From DTU019 sp050949825 (lineage in GTDB: Bacteria; Bacillota; Syntrophomonadia; Syntrophomonadales; Syntrophomonadaceae): DNA of 64,000 nucleotides. The notes beneath the pieces were generated by a model. It saw nothing but the letters and a program-made list of their open reading frames with translations. It did not search any database and was not told the DNA's origin. Positions 16,721 to 25,676 of this stretch are shown one piece after another; positions within the stretch are counted from its first letter, which is position 1, and each line of letters begins with the position of its first letter. Position numbers and translations under genes: made by a program. Where the stretch lies: positions 434,001-498,000 of the forward strand of contig JBMNGL010000007.1 in NCBI GenBank assembly GCA_050949825.1, given 5' to 3'.

Positions 16721-17620
16721 TTGCACGGCTTTTTAAATATCAATAAACCGGCCGGGATGACATCTTTTGATGTCATCCGCCGCTTAAAACGCCGCCTGGC
16801 CACCAGGGCAAAAATGGGGCATCTGGGCACACTGGACCCCATGGCCACCGGGGTGCTGCCGATAGCGATAGGTTATGCCACCCGCCTGATACCCTTTATT
16901 GATAAAGGGCGCAAGCAATATCGTGCCGGGATGCTTTTAGGGGGCATATCTGATACCGAGGATGCCTGGGGGCAGATAACCCTGACCGGACAGACCGGTT
17001 TTGATCCGCAGCGATTACGCGAGGCCGTAGCGGATTTCACCGGGGCGATTGAGCAGGTCCCTCCCATGTACTCAGCCCTGCATCATCAAGGCAAGCGTTT
17101 ATACGAGCTGGCTCGGCAGGGAGAGGTGGTGGAGCGCCCTGCCAGGCAGGTGCATATTTATAAATTGAGCGTAATCTCCATAAGCGAACAGCAAGGGCAA
17201 CCGCTCATAACCCTGGAGGTGGTCTGTTCGCCCGGCACCTATATCCGCAGCTTATGCCGCGATATTGGCGGCAGGCTAGGCACCGGAGCCTATCTCTGCG
17301 AACTGCAGCGCTTGCAGGACGGCCTGTTTCACATTGAAAAGGCGGTTTCCTTGGACAGGCTGACCGCTGCAGATGCCAATATCTCAGCAATGTTGCTGCC
17401 CATGGATTATCCCCTGCAGCACTGGCCTTTTTATCAACTGCAGAGTGAGGAGGAGGAAGTCCTCTTGCGGCAGGGCCGCAGCCTGCCAGTCACGGCCGGG
17501 GGAGAGGAGCCGTTGGTCCGCGTTTATGAGCGCAGCGGCCGGATGGCCGCCGTGGGACGCCTTCAAACAGGTGAACCCGGATTACTGCTTAAGCCCATAA
17601 AAGTCTTTCATCCAGATTAA
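16721..17620 (+). CDS. truB: tRNA pseudouridine(55) synthase TruB
   Basis: Makes pseudouridine 55 in the T loop of tRNAs. Seen: GFLNINKPAGMTSFDVI at the N-terminus, the catalytic Asp in GHLGTLDPMATGVLPI (about residue 38), RKQYRAGMLLGG, and the SPGTYIRSLCRDIG motif near residue 170, then a PUA-like C-terminal part. The start is TTG, placed directly after the nrnA stop, with AAGGAAG 11 bases upstream; no in-frame ATG is available before the conserved motif. Length 299. Confidence 0.94.
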   Translation: MHGFLNINKPAGMTSFDVIRRLKRRLATRAKMGHLGTLDPMATGVLPIAIGYATRLIPFIDKGRKQYRAGMLLGGISDTEDAWGQITLTGQTGFDPQRLREAVADFTGAIEQVPPMYSALHHQGKRLYELARQGEVVERPARQVHIYKLSVISISEQQGQPLITLEVVCSPGTYIRSLCRDIGGRLGTGAYLCELQRLQDGLFHIEKAVSLDRLTAADANISAMLLPMDYPLQHWPFYQLQSEEEEVLLRQGRSLPVTAGGEEPLVRVYERSGRMAAVGRLQTGEPGLLLKPIKVFHPD

Positions 17621-17638
17621 ATAGCGGGGGGAACCACT

Positions 17639-18598
17639 ATGCGCATTGTCAGAGAGATTGAAAAATACAACAGCAGCAAAGAACCGTTGTACCTGGCTCT
17701 GGGTAATTTCGACGGCCTCCATCGCGGTCATCAACAACTGATGAGGGAAGCTGTTAAACAGGCAGGCTGCAATGGCGGTCTGGCGGCGGCATTTATCTTT
17801 GAACCGCATCCTGTTAAGGTATTATTTCCGCAAAAGGATTTCAAACTGCTGGTTGCCGGGGAAATGAAGTCGGAGTTGTTAGAGGCCCTTGGTTTGGACT
17901 TGGTGATATACAACTCGTTTTCCCGGGAGATAGCCGGTTGGACTCCGGAAGAATTCGTTAAGCGTGTTCTGGTGGATAGCCTGGCTGTAAAAGCGGTTTT
18001 TGTCGGATTTAACCACTCTTTTGGCCACAAAGGGGCCGGAACCCCGCTCATGTTGCAGGAACTGGGCAACCGCTACGGCTTTAAAACTTATATCATCCCT
18101 CCGGTAAAATATCATGACAAGGTCATATCCAGCACCTTAATCCGCCAGGCCATAGAGGCCGGGGATATCGAACTGGCTAACCATATGCTGGGCTATTACT
18201 TCGTGGTTGAGGGGCAGGTTATTGCAGGCGAGAAGCGGGGACGGGAAATGGGCTTTCCCACTGCCAACCTGGGGATTCACCCCGATCTGGTCACACCGGG
18301 CAAAGGCGTTTATGCGGCCTGGGGACAAGTGGGGGAGAAAATGATCAAAGCCGTAGTCAACATCGGCAGCAAGCCCACTTTCCATCCTGACTATCCAGTA
18401 GTCATTGAAGCCCATCTGCTGGACTGGGCCGGCGACCTATACGGAGGGCGCCTGCGCCTTCATTTTACCAGGAAATTACGGGATGAGCGCAAATTCAACG
18501 GCCTTGACGAACTGGCGCAGCAGATCGCCCGAGATCGTAACCAGGCGTCTGAACTCCTGGATGAATGCCGCCCTTCAGGTCCTGCATTTACATTTTAA
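17639..18598 (+). CDS. ribF: bifunctional riboflavin kinase/FAD synthetase
   Basis: Converts riboflavin to FMN and then FAD. Seen: N-terminal adenylyltransferase domain (1-180) with GNFDGLHRGHQQLM and the ISSTLIR motif, and C-terminal kinase domain (185-310) with RGREMGFPTANL and GVYAAWGQVG. Length 319 is typical. It follows truB by 18 bases with a GGGGGG site, and is the last gene before the separately promoted rpsO. Confidence 0.95.
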   Translation: MRIVREIEKYNSSKEPLYLALGNFDGLHRGHQQLMREAVKQAGCNGGLAAAFIFEPHPVKVLFPQKDFKLLVAGEMKSELLEALGLDLVIYNSFSREIAGWTPEEFVKRVLVDSLAVKAVFVGFNHSFGHKGAGTPLMLQELGNRYGFKTYIIPPVKYHDKVISSTLIRQAIEAGDIELANHMLGYYFVVEGQVIAGEKRGREMGFPTANLGIHPDLVTPGKGVYAAWGQVGEKMIKAVVNIGSKPTFHPDYPVVIEAHLLDWAGDLYGGRLRLHFTRKLRDERKFNGLDELAQQIARDRNQASELLDECRPSGPAFTF

Positions 18599-18640
18599 AT
18601 CGGCTGTGCTACAATTTACCTTGGCCATGGACCGTAAAGG

Positions 18641-18646
18641 TATAAT
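18641..18646 (+). promoter_or_regulatory. -10 box of the rpsO-pnp promoter
   Basis: A perfect TATAAT follows ribF by about 40 bases. The -35 is unclear (TTTACC at 20-base spacing or TTGGCC at 14). The predicted TSS near 18653 falls exactly at the 5' arm of the leader stem described next, which supports the assignment. Confidence 0.45.
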
Positions 18647-18653
18647 AGTGGCT

Positions 18654-18812
18654 TCCCACTGGAACAATTAATAAAAACAACTTCTTTAGGATGGCCGGCC
18701 TAAAGGGGCCAATCGGCTTCACAGTGGGATATGGAACCGTAGACTAGGGCTGCGAGTCACCGACGCTGCGCTTGGTTTATGGCGATTTGGGGCAAAAAGG
18801 AGGTGAGAACAC
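18654..18812 (+). promoter_or_regulatory. structured rpsO leader, candidate S15 autoregulatory RNA
   Basis: TCCCACTG (18654-18661) pairs perfectly with CAGTGGGA (18722-18729). The enclosed region holds a second hairpin, CTTTAGG (18684-18690) with CCTAAAG (18699-18705). The 160-base untranslated leader is far longer than needed for initiation. Ribosomal protein S15 represses its own mRNA in several bacteria through different leader folds; applying that here is an inference from position and structure. Confidence 0.5.
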
Positions 18813-19082
18813 TTGTCATTATCACCGGAAAGAAAACAGGAACTGATTAAGAACTTTCAGGTTCATGAAAGCGATACCGGCTCCCCGGAGGTGCAAATTG
18901 CCATCTTAACGGAGCGTATCAATTACTTAAACGAACATCTCAAGGCCAATAAAAAAGACTTCCATTCTCGCCGTGGACTTCTTAAAATGGTCGGGCAAAG
19001 GCGATCTTTATTGGATTATCTTAAGAACAAAAACTTTGATCGGTATCGTACTATCGTTACCCGGTTGGGTTTACGCAGATAA
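18813..19082 (+). CDS. rpsO: 30S ribosomal protein S15
   Basis: Binds the central domain of 16S rRNA early in 30S assembly. The 89 residues match S15 throughout, including HESDTGSPEVQIAILTERI, the KKDFHSRRGLL turn and the C-terminal RTIVTRLGLRR. The start codon is TTG with a full AGGAGGTGA site upstream; there is no nearby in-frame ATG. It has its own promoter and a long structured leader. Confidence 0.97.
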   Translation: MSLSPERKQELIKNFQVHESDTGSPEVQIAILTERINYLNEHLKANKKDFHSRRGLLKMVGQRRSLLDYLKNKNFDRYRTIVTRLGLRR

Positions 19083-19110
19083 AGAGCGGCATGCCGCTCT
19101 TTCACTTTAT
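19083..19110 (+). terminator. intrinsic terminator after rpsO
   Basis: AGAGCGGCATGCCGCTCT (19083-19100) is a near-continuous palindrome and is followed by TTCACTTTAT. It sits immediately after the rpsO stop and before pnp, so it probably attenuates read-through into pnp. In other bacteria this junction also carries RNase III or E processing hairpins, which is an alternative reading. Confidence 0.7.
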
Positions 19111-19140
19111 ATGCGTAAGCATATCAGAAAGGAGGTAAAT

Positions 19141-21258
19141 ATTATCGTCAACAAGTACACAATGGACATCGCAGGCCGTCCCCTGGTAGTAGAAATCGGA
19201 CAGGTAGCCAAACAGGCCAATGGCGCAGCTTTGGTCAGGTACGGTGACACTGTTGTTCTGGTTACGGCAACGGCCTCTAAAGAACCTCGGGAAGGCATTG
19301 ATTTCTTCCCTCTCACGGTGGACTATGAAGAAAAGCAGTATGCGGCCGGCAAAATCCCCGGTGGTTTCATTAAACGTGAAGGCCGGGCCACAGAACTGGC
19401 CACACTTTCCGCACGCCAGATTGACCGCCCCATTCGTCCTTTGTTCCCCAAAGGGTTCAAAAACGATATTCATGTTGTGGCAACGGTACTTTCAGTAGAC
19501 AAGGACAATACCCCTGATGTTACTGCCATTATCGGGGCGTCTTTAGCCCTGGGCATCTCCAACATCCCCTTTAGTGGACCTCTGGCCGCTGTAATCGTGG
19601 GCCTGGTCGATGGACAATTGGTTATAAACCCGACTGTCGAGCAATCCCGCAACTCCGATTTGCATATGGCCGTGGCCGGCACCAAAGAGGCCATCATGAT
19701 GGTCGAGGGCAGCGCCAACGAAGTACCGGAACAGACCATGATCGATGCCATCTTCTTTGCTCATGAAGAAATCAAGAAGATAGTAGCCTTCCAGGAGCCC
19801 ATTATAGCAGCACTGGGGCAGGAAAAAATGGAGGTGGCTCCGCCCATTATTGATGAAGAACTGGAAAAAGCGGTGCGAGCCTATTCCTATGACATTCTCC
19901 ATCAAGCGGTGCGCAATCCTGATAAAATAGCACGCGAAGCGGATATGGACCGGGCCAATGATAACATCATCGCCCATTTTGAGGAAATCTATCCCGAGCA
20001 GCTCAAACAGGTGGGTTCCATCGTTGATGCCATGATGAAAGAGATTGTACGTCAGATGGCTTTGGACGATGGCGAGCGTGTTGATGGCCGCGCCCTTAAG
20101 GAGATCCGGCAGGTTAGCTGTGAGGTGGGCTTTCTGCCTCGTCCTCATGGTTCCGGCTTATTTACCCGTGGCCAGACCCAGGTCTTATCGGTGGCTACCC
20201 TGGGCGGCATAAGTGAAGAGCAGCGCCTGGATGGACTGGGTATAGAAGACACCAAGCGCTATATCCATCATTACAACTTCCCTCCTTACAGTGTGGGTGA
20301 AGTCAGGCCGATGCGCGGCCCGGGCCGGAGAGAGATCGGACACGGTGCCCTGGCGGAGAGAGCGCTGTCAGCAGTCATCCCGCCCGAAGCGGATTTTCCC
20401 TACACCATTCGGGTGGTTTCAGAGGTGTTGGAATCAAATGGCTCCAGTTCTATGGGCAGCGTATGCGGCAGCACCCTGGCTTTGATGCATGCCGGAGTGC
20501 CCATTAAACGCCCTGTATCCGGTATTGCCATGGGATTGGTCAAGGTGGACGACCGCTTCGCCATCCTCAGCGACATTCAGGGGATTGAGGATGCTCTGGG
20601 CGATATGGACTTCAAGTTGGCCGGAACAGAAGTGGGAGTCACTGCTCTGCAGATGGATATTAAGATTGGCGGAGTAGACCGCCAGGTGGTGGAAGCCGCT
20701 ATGGCACAGGCCAGAGAAGGCCGCATGTTCATTATGGGCAAAATGCTTATGGCTATTGCTGAACCCAATAAGGAACTATCACCCTATGCACCGCGATTGA
20801 CCAAAATGATGATACCGACTGATAAAATCCGCGAGGTCATAGGCCCGGGTGGTAAGGTTATTCACAAAATTGTCGATGAAACCGGATGCAAGATTGACAT
20901 TGAAGATGACGGCACCTTGTACATCATGGCTACCGACGGGGATGCGGCCCAGCAGGCCAAAACACTCATCGAATCTATCATTGCTGAAGTTGAAGTGGGC
21001 AAAACCTACCTGGGAACAGTAAAACGCATTATGGACTTTGGCGCCTTTGTGGAGATTATTCCAGGAGTCCTGGGCAGCCAGGGCAAAGAAGGATTGGTTC
21101 ATATTTCGCAGTTAGCTGAGGAGCGGGTCAACAAGGTTAAGGACATTGTGGACATCGGTGATAAGATTCAAGTCAAGGTTACGGAAATCGATAAACAAGG
21201 TCGGGTCAACCTGTCCCGCAAAGCGGTATTGAGAGAAGCCCGCGAAGCCAAGCGCTAA
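19141..21258 (+). CDS. pnp: polyribonucleotide nucleotidyltransferase (PNPase)
   Basis: 3'-5' phosphorolytic exoribonuclease. Seen: two RNase PH domains (MDIAGRPLVVEIGQVAKQANG at the start; the second from about residue 300 with RPHGSGLFTRGQTQVLSV and FPYTIRVVSEVLESNGSSSMGS), a KH domain (KIREVIGPGGKVIHKI) and a C-terminal S1 domain (GTVKRIMDFGAFVEI). The start is unusual. An excellent AAAGGAGG at 19128-19135 lies 5 bases before ATT 19141 and 8 before ATC 19144, but the next in-frame ATG is at 19162, 26 bases away, and the ATG at 19111 has no ribosome site. I place the start at the ATT; the alternatives change only the first 7-10 residues. Confidence 0.95.
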   Translation: MIVNKYTMDIAGRPLVVEIGQVAKQANGAALVRYGDTVVLVTATASKEPREGIDFFPLTVDYEEKQYAAGKIPGGFIKREGRATELATLSARQIDRPIRPLFPKGFKNDIHVVATVLSVDKDNTPDVTAIIGASLALGISNIPFSGPLAAVIVGLVDGQLVINPTVEQSRNSDLHMAVAGTKEAIMMVEGSANEVPEQTMIDAIFFAHEEIKKIVAFQEPIIAALGQEKMEVAPPIIDEELEKAVRAYSYDILHQAVRNPDKIAREADMDRANDNIIAHFEEIYPEQLKQVGSIVDAMMKEIVRQMALDDGERVDGRALKEIRQVSCEVGFLPRPHGSGLFTRGQTQVLSVATLGGISEEQRLDGLGIEDTKRYIHHYNFPPYSVGEVRPMRGPGRREIGHGALAERALSAVIPPEADFPYTIRVVSEVLESNGSSSMGSVCGSTLALMHAGVPIKRPVSGIAMGLVKVDDRFAILSDIQGIEDALGDMDFKLAGTEVGVTALQMDIKIGGVDRQVVEAAMAQAREGRMFIMGKMLMAIAEPNKELSPYAPRLTKMMIPTDKIREVIGPGGKVIHKIVDETGCKIDIEDDGTLYIMATDGDAAQQAKTLIESIIAEVEVGKTYLGTVKRIMDFGAFVEIIPGVLGSQGKEGLVHISQLAEERVNKVKDIVDIGDKIQVKVTEIDKQGRVNLSRKAVLREAREAKR

Positions 21259-21288
21259 ACAACCAGTCAAGCGGAATAGTATTCAAGT

Positions 21289-21320
21289 AAACCGAGAACC
21301 CCTCGGTTTATTTGCATTTT
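21289..21320 (+). terminator. intrinsic terminator after pnp
   Basis: AAACCGAG (21289-21296) and CTCGGTTT (21302-21309) form an 8-bp perfect stem with a 5-base loop, followed by ATTTGCATTTT. It closes the rpsO-pnp unit. Confidence 0.8.
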
Positions 21321-21373
21321 CAGGGGGACGGTGGGAGAGTCAGGGGGACGGTGACTCTCCCACCGTCCCCCTG
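21321..21373. repeat. REP-like palindrome, 22-bp perfect arms
   Basis: CAGGGGGACGGTGGGAGAGT at the left end begins an arm (21321-21342) that is the exact reverse complement of 21352-21373. The 9-base loop again contains GGGGGACGG. It lies between the pnp terminator and the vanW-like gene and is related to the palindromes at 10064, 26772 and 53551. Confidence 0.8.
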
Positions 21374-21499
21374 ACTCTCAGCACTGACTCGCATAGCCAG
21401 GTCAACTCTGGAATATGTATGATACGAGAAGCTATTGAGGAGAGGTGAGAGAAGGTTGTAAGAACACACCTTTATTTTTTCAAAGTTAATGCCCGGGCA

Positions 21500-22300
21500 T
21501 TGCTGTTGATCACCTTTTTCATCAGTTTTTCTTCCCTGGCGGTATGGATGGATCGCCTGGAACGGGATCTTAAAGGAGTTAAGTCGGGTGTAAGCATAGC
21601 CGGTCACGAAGTTGGGGGATTGCTACCGCTTGAGGTGCGTCAAGTGGTTCATGAACTGGCCTTGCAGTATCATCGCTGCCCGCTAGAGCCACGTATTGAC
21701 CGGACATCGGGCCAGATCATTGCCGAGCAACCCGGCACCCTGCTTGATATAGCAGGCTGTGAAAAATTGATTATGAATGCCGGTCCGGGGGAACAGCTCG
21801 AGGTGCTGCTGCTGCCTGTCAGCCCGCGGCACAGCAGCGAGGAGATTGCTGCTGCCAACCGGGTCGTAGGCTCCTACCAAACCTGGGTGAGCGGAAGCTA
21901 TCAGCGCTATACCAATGTTTCTATGGCCAGCCGTGGCATTAACAATGTGTTGTTGTGGCCTGGTGAGCAGTTTTCCTTTAACGACATCGTAGGTCCGCGG
22001 TCCCTGGAACGGGGCTATTTGCCGGCGCCCATTATCTTGATGGGCAGCGATGCCATGGATTTTGGCGGTGGGGTTTGCCAGGTAGCCAGCACCCTGTATA
22101 ATGCCGCCCTGGCAGCCGGTTTATCTATTGATGAGCGCCATGGCCATACCCGGGAAATACATTATGTTCCTCCGGGGCGTGATGCTACGGTTACCTATGG
22201 GGATCTGGATTTGTGCTTCAGCAATAATCAGGATGGGCCTGTGATTATAAGGTCGGCTTTGAATGGCAATCGACTATGGGTAAAAATTATGGGGAGGTAA
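21500..22300 (+). CDS. VanW-like membrane-anchored protein
   Basis: One N-terminal hydrophobic segment (LLLITFFISFSSLAVW) is followed by an extracellular part that ends in a VanW domain from about residue 125 (WPGEQFSFNDIVGPR, FGGGVCQVASTLYNAAL, HGHTREIHYVPPG). VanW proteins are linked to cell wall and glycopeptide resistance loci, but no activity is established. The start is uncertain. TTG 21500 has no ribosome site, while a strong GAGGAGAGGTGAGAGAAGG at 21437-21455 is followed by TTG TAA in another frame; in-frame codons GTT 21455 or GTA 21458 fit the spacing but are not standard starts. It heads a run of envelope genes. Confidence 0.8.
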   Translation: MLLITFFISFSSLAVWMDRLERDLKGVKSGVSIAGHEVGGLLPLEVRQVVHELALQYHRCPLEPRIDRTSGQIIAEQPGTLLDIAGCEKLIMNAGPGEQLEVLLLPVSPRHSSEEIAAANRVVGSYQTWVSGSYQRYTNVSMASRGINNVLLWPGEQFSFNDIVGPRSLERGYLPAPIILMGSDAMDFGGGVCQVASTLYNAALAAGLSIDERHGHTREIHYVPPGRDATVTYGDLDLCFSNNQDGPVIIRSALNGNRLWVKIMGR

Positions 22301-22302
22301 AA

Positions 22303-23031
22303 ATGAGATTATATTATTTTACCTGGAAAAGGATGGGAATTACGGCTATTGCAGCCATATTTCTATGCCTGGCCGCGGGTCTTATCTTTCGCCATCCGGG
22401 ACCGGGGGTTATGAGCAGCAGCGCAAAAGCTATCTATCAGGGTTCCACCGGGGAAAAGGCAGTAGCTATCACTGTAAATGTCGACTGGGGCGGGGAGTAT
22501 ATCCCTGCCATGCTGGAAGCCTTTCAGAAATACAACGCCCGGGTCACCTTTTTTGTGACCGGGAAATGGGCGGAAAACAATCCTGAGTTAATGAAAGCCA
22601 TGTCTGCTGCCAACCACAGCATTCAGAACCATGGTTACCAGCATGTGCATTTCAACCAGCTATCTGCAGCCCAGATTGAGGAGCAGATCAAGCAGGCTGA
22701 AGATGTGATTTTTGCTGCCACCGGCAAGAAAAGTAGGTATTTTGCACCCCCTTATGGGGAGAAAAACAGTCCTCTGGTGGCTACAGTGAACCGTATAGGT
22801 TATCAATACATCATGTGGAGCGTGGATACCATTGATTGGCAAAAACCTGCCCCGCAAATAATTACGCAACGGGTAATGAAAAAGGTGCACAATGACGCCA
22901 TCATCCTCATGCACCCCACTGAACCGACTGTAAAAGCCTTGCCGGAGATCCTGGCCGGTTTGAGTGCGCAGGGTTACAAAATGCTGGGCATCGATGAACT
23001 CCTGCCGGAAACAGGGGAGCAATCGCAATGA
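22303..23031 (+). CDS. ylxY: YlxY-type polysaccharide deacetylase
   Basis: NodB-fold polysaccharide deacetylase with one N-terminal membrane anchor (residues 10-27). The first metal motif has the YlxY form VNVDWGGEYIP instead of TFDDG; the HxxxH-like motif is NHGYQHVHFNQL, followed by FAPPYGE and a C-terminal ILMHPT. Position after pnp and before a DD-carboxypeptidase and an M16 peptidase matches the pnpA-ylxY-mlpA order of Bacillus. A cell wall or spore-wall substrate is likely but unproven. ATG 22303 has GGGGAGG at 5 bases; the ATG at 22276 is inside the previous gene. The stop overlaps the next gene (ATGA). Confidence 0.88.
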   Translation: MRLYYFTWKRMGITAIAAIFLCLAAGLIFRHPGPGVMSSSAKAIYQGSTGEKAVAITVNVDWGGEYIPAMLEAFQKYNARVTFFVTGKWAENNPELMKAMSAANHSIQNHGYQHVHFNQLSAAQIEEQIKQAEDVIFAATGKKSRYFAPPYGEKNSPLVATVNRIGYQYIMWSVDTIDWQKPAPQIITQRVMKKVHNDAIILMHPTEPTVKALPEILAGLSAQGYKMLGIDELLPETGEQSQ

Positions 23032-24191
23032 TTTCCTTAGAAATAAAAAGGCTCATCATCATTGCCGCTCTAACGCTCGGCCTGGCGAGCCCTGGCTCCC
23101 AGCCTGCCCTGGCGGTTCCCAGTACCTCCTCCCAATATGTATGTCTTATGGATGCGGGCAGCGGGCAGGTTTTGTATGGGCGGCATATGGATGAAAAGCG
23201 CCCCGTGGCCAGCACTACCAAGATGATGAGCGCTATTGTGGCGGTGGAATATGCCCGGCTTGATGAAAAGGCCGTGGTCAGTCAGCATGCTGATCAAACC
23301 GCTGAATACACCATTGGCTTAAAAAGCGGCGCCCAACTGACCGTGGAGGAACTGCTAAAGGTTGCCTTGCTGCGCTCGGCCAATGATGCTGCCGTAGTCC
23401 TGGCTGAATATGTGGCAGGTGATGAAATGTTGTTTGCTCATCTTATGTCTTTAAAGGCCTTTGCTATTGGTGCGGTGCAAACCCGTTATGACAACGCCTC
23501 CGGTCTTCCCGGCAATCAGCAATACAGCACTGCCTATGACCTGGCGGTCATAGGGCGCTACCTTATGACCAACCCTATCTTAAAGTCGCTGGCAGCCAGC
23601 AAGCAGGCCTATTTTAAGCACCCTGCTTACGAGCAGCCCCTATTAATAAACAATACTAATACCCTGCTCTTCAGCTATCCGGGCGCAGATGGCATCAAGA
23701 CCGGCACCACCGATGCTGCCGGCAAGTGCCTGGTGGCCTCGGCCACCCGCCAGGGACGCCAGCTCATTGCTGTAGCCCTGCGTTCGGCTGATCGCAGTGC
23801 GGACTGTGCCCGGCTATTGGACTATGGATTTAAAGAAACCCAGGCGGTACTGGTGGTGGATAAGTCTGAGCCCTTTAAGAAAGTGCGCTTGAGCGGGGGG
23901 CAGCAAGACACCCTGTTGCTCTATCCCGATCAGGACATCTATCTATGGCTGGGCAGTGCTGGCCCTGATATTGAAAAAAGGGTATGTTTAGACTATGATA
24001 TAAAAGCACCAGTGACAAAAAATCAAAATTTGGGGAAGCTATCCATATATGCGGAGGGCAAACCGGTGGCGACAGCCAACCTAACAAGTGCGGACCACTA
24101 TCCGCGCGGCCCAGGCTTGACCACCCGCATTCTTCGTGCCTTGGGCCAGCGCTGGGGCCTGTACCCCGGCGTGCTTGATGCCGACCCATAA
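23028..24191 (+). CDS. D-alanyl-D-alanine carboxypeptidase, S11 family (DacF-like)
   Basis: Exported penicillin-binding protein that trims the terminal D-Ala of peptidoglycan stem peptides. Seen: signal peptide in residues 1-30 (cut likely after ALA), catalytic STTK at about 65, SAN at about 122, KTGTT at about 227, and a C-terminal beta-rich PBP5 domain (about 275-365). Length 387. Its place between ylxY and the M16 peptidase resembles sporulation-associated dac loci, but the substrate and timing cannot be read from the sequence. Confidence 0.92.
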   Translation: MISLEIKRLIIIAALTLGLASPGSQPALAVPSTSSQYVCLMDAGSGQVLYGRHMDEKRPVASTTKMMSAIVAVEYARLDEKAVVSQHADQTAEYTIGLKSGAQLTVEELLKVALLRSANDAAVVLAEYVAGDEMLFAHLMSLKAFAIGAVQTRYDNASGLPGNQQYSTAYDLAVIGRYLMTNPILKSLAASKQAYFKHPAYEQPLLINNTNTLLFSYPGADGIKTGTTDAAGKCLVASATRQGRQLIAVALRSADRSADCARLLDYGFKETQAVLVVDKSEPFKKVRLSGGQQDTLLLYPDQDIYLWLGSAGPDIEKRVCLDYDIKAPVTKNQNLGKLSIYAEGKPVATANLTSADHYPRGPGLTTRILRALGQRWGLYPGVLDADP

Positions 24192-24210
24192 ATATGCTGG
24201 AGGTATTCTA

Positions 24211-25485
24211 GTGATTAATAGCTGCAAGCTCGATAATGGCTGCTGTTTGGTTACTGAAGAAATTCCCTATGTTAAATCAGCGGCTATAGGTATTTTTATC
24301 AGGGTGGGATCCCGGCATGAACCCGAACATATGAAGGGAGCCAGCCATTTTATTGAACACATGTTATTCAAAGGCACAGACAGCCGCTCGGCCCGTGATA
24401 TCGCAGAAAGTTTCGAAAGCATCGGCGGGCAGTTAAACGCTTATACGGCCAAGGAATACACCTGTTTGTATGCCCGCACCCTGGACGAGCACCTACCCCT
24501 GGCCATGGACATCCTCTTTGATATGCTGTTTCAGGCCAAATTTGCGCCCCGGGACTTTGAAAATGAGAAAAATGTTGTCATTGAAGAGATTCATATGTAT
24601 GAAGACACCCCTGATGACTTGATTCATGATGTCTTTTCACGGCGCATGTGGTCTGAACACCCGGTTGGGTCTCCTATTCTGGGCACCCTCGAATCGGTGT
24701 CCTCTTTTGACCGTGAACAAATATGTGATTTTTATCGTAATTATTATCAACCCGCCAATATGGTCATAGCGGTTGCCGGCAATGTAGACAGCCAGAAGGT
24801 CAAAGAGGGGATTTGGAACCACATTAATGAACACCGATCCGCCAGTGTCAAAATGAGCAACGGGACTGCCAATCTTTACCACCGCTTTGCCAATTTGGTG
24901 GAAAAGTCAACCGAACAGGTGCAGATATGCATCGGTGTGCCGGGCATAACCTATGGTGATGAAAGGCGCCATGCTCAGGGGGTTATGAACAACATCCTCG
25001 GTGGGGGCATGAGTTCCAGGCTCTTTCAAGCCTTGCGGGAGGAATTGGGCCTGGCCTATTCGGTATACTCCTATCCGGCCACCTATTCCGATACTGGAGC
25101 CTATTCCATATACATTGGGACTGGCCCGGGCAGGATAGATACCTGCTTTGAGGCCTTGTACAGAGAAATAAGCCGTTTTCTGGAACAGGGCATCACCACC
25201 ATAGAATTGGAACGAACCCAGCAATTGATCAAGTCGAGTATGTATCTGGGCCTGGAAAATGTGATGAATCGCATGAGCCGGCTGGGGAAATCCATGCTTA
25301 TGTATGGCAAGGTGCAGAACCCGGAAGAGATCATGGCGCGCATCATGGCCGTTAATGCCGACATGGTACAGGAATTTTCCCGGATCTTAATGGGAAAAGA
25401 ACTGTTCTCGCTGGCTGCCATCGCTCCACGGACCACCTTAAATGAGGTGGAAAAAGCCTTCAACAAATACTGGACCCCCTTGTAG
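24211..25485 (+). CDS. mlpA: M16 family zinc peptidase (MlpA/YmxG-like)
   Basis: Pitrilysin/processing peptidase family. Seen: the inverted zinc motif HFIEH (about residue 46), the third ligand in ENEKNVVIEEIHMYED about 75 residues later, and the second M16 domain with LGGGMSSRLFQALREELGLAYSVYSYP. Length 424 matches the single-chain bacterial form. GTG 24211 is chosen, with GGAGG 6 bases upstream; earlier in-frame starts lie inside the dac gene. The Bacillus homologue in the same place affects exoprotease production; function here is not known. Confidence 0.92.
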   Translation: MINSCKLDNGCCLVTEEIPYVKSAAIGIFIRVGSRHEPEHMKGASHFIEHMLFKGTDSRSARDIAESFESIGGQLNAYTAKEYTCLYARTLDEHLPLAMDILFDMLFQAKFAPRDFENEKNVVIEEIHMYEDTPDDLIHDVFSRRMWSEHPVGSPILGTLESVSSFDREQICDFYRNYYQPANMVIAVAGNVDSQKVKEGIWNHINEHRSASVKMSNGTANLYHRFANLVEKSTEQVQICIGVPGITYGDERRHAQGVMNNILGGGMSSRLFQALREELGLAYSVYSYPATYSDTGAYSIYIGTGPGRIDTCFEALYREISRFLEQGITTIELERTQQLIKSSMYLGLENVMNRMSRLGKSMLMYGKVQNPEEIMARIMAVNADMVQEFSRILMGKELFSLAAIAPRTTLNEVEKAFNKYWTPL

Positions 25486-25676
25486 GGGACGTCTCCCCGC
25501 AGGCCCCCGACTGCCCCCCTTATAAGGTGACAGTTTCCAACCTTCCGTGGGCTATGCCCACTTGTAGAGAAGGGTCTTTTAACCGTTCGGCATTAAGGAA
25601 TCAGGGGGACAGGTCCTTTAATTTTTCCTGCAGGGGAAGTATACCCGATCGTTCCAGCAGAGAGGAGAAGTTGCTC
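25486..25676. other. gap between mlpA and dut with a degenerate repeat
   Basis: This 191-base stretch has no credible gene. GGGGACGTCTCCCC (25488-25501) can form a short hairpin after mlpA. At 25602 a CAGGGGGACAGGTCC tract looks like a half copy of the dispersed palindrome family. No clear promoter is seen before dut. Confidence 0.4.
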
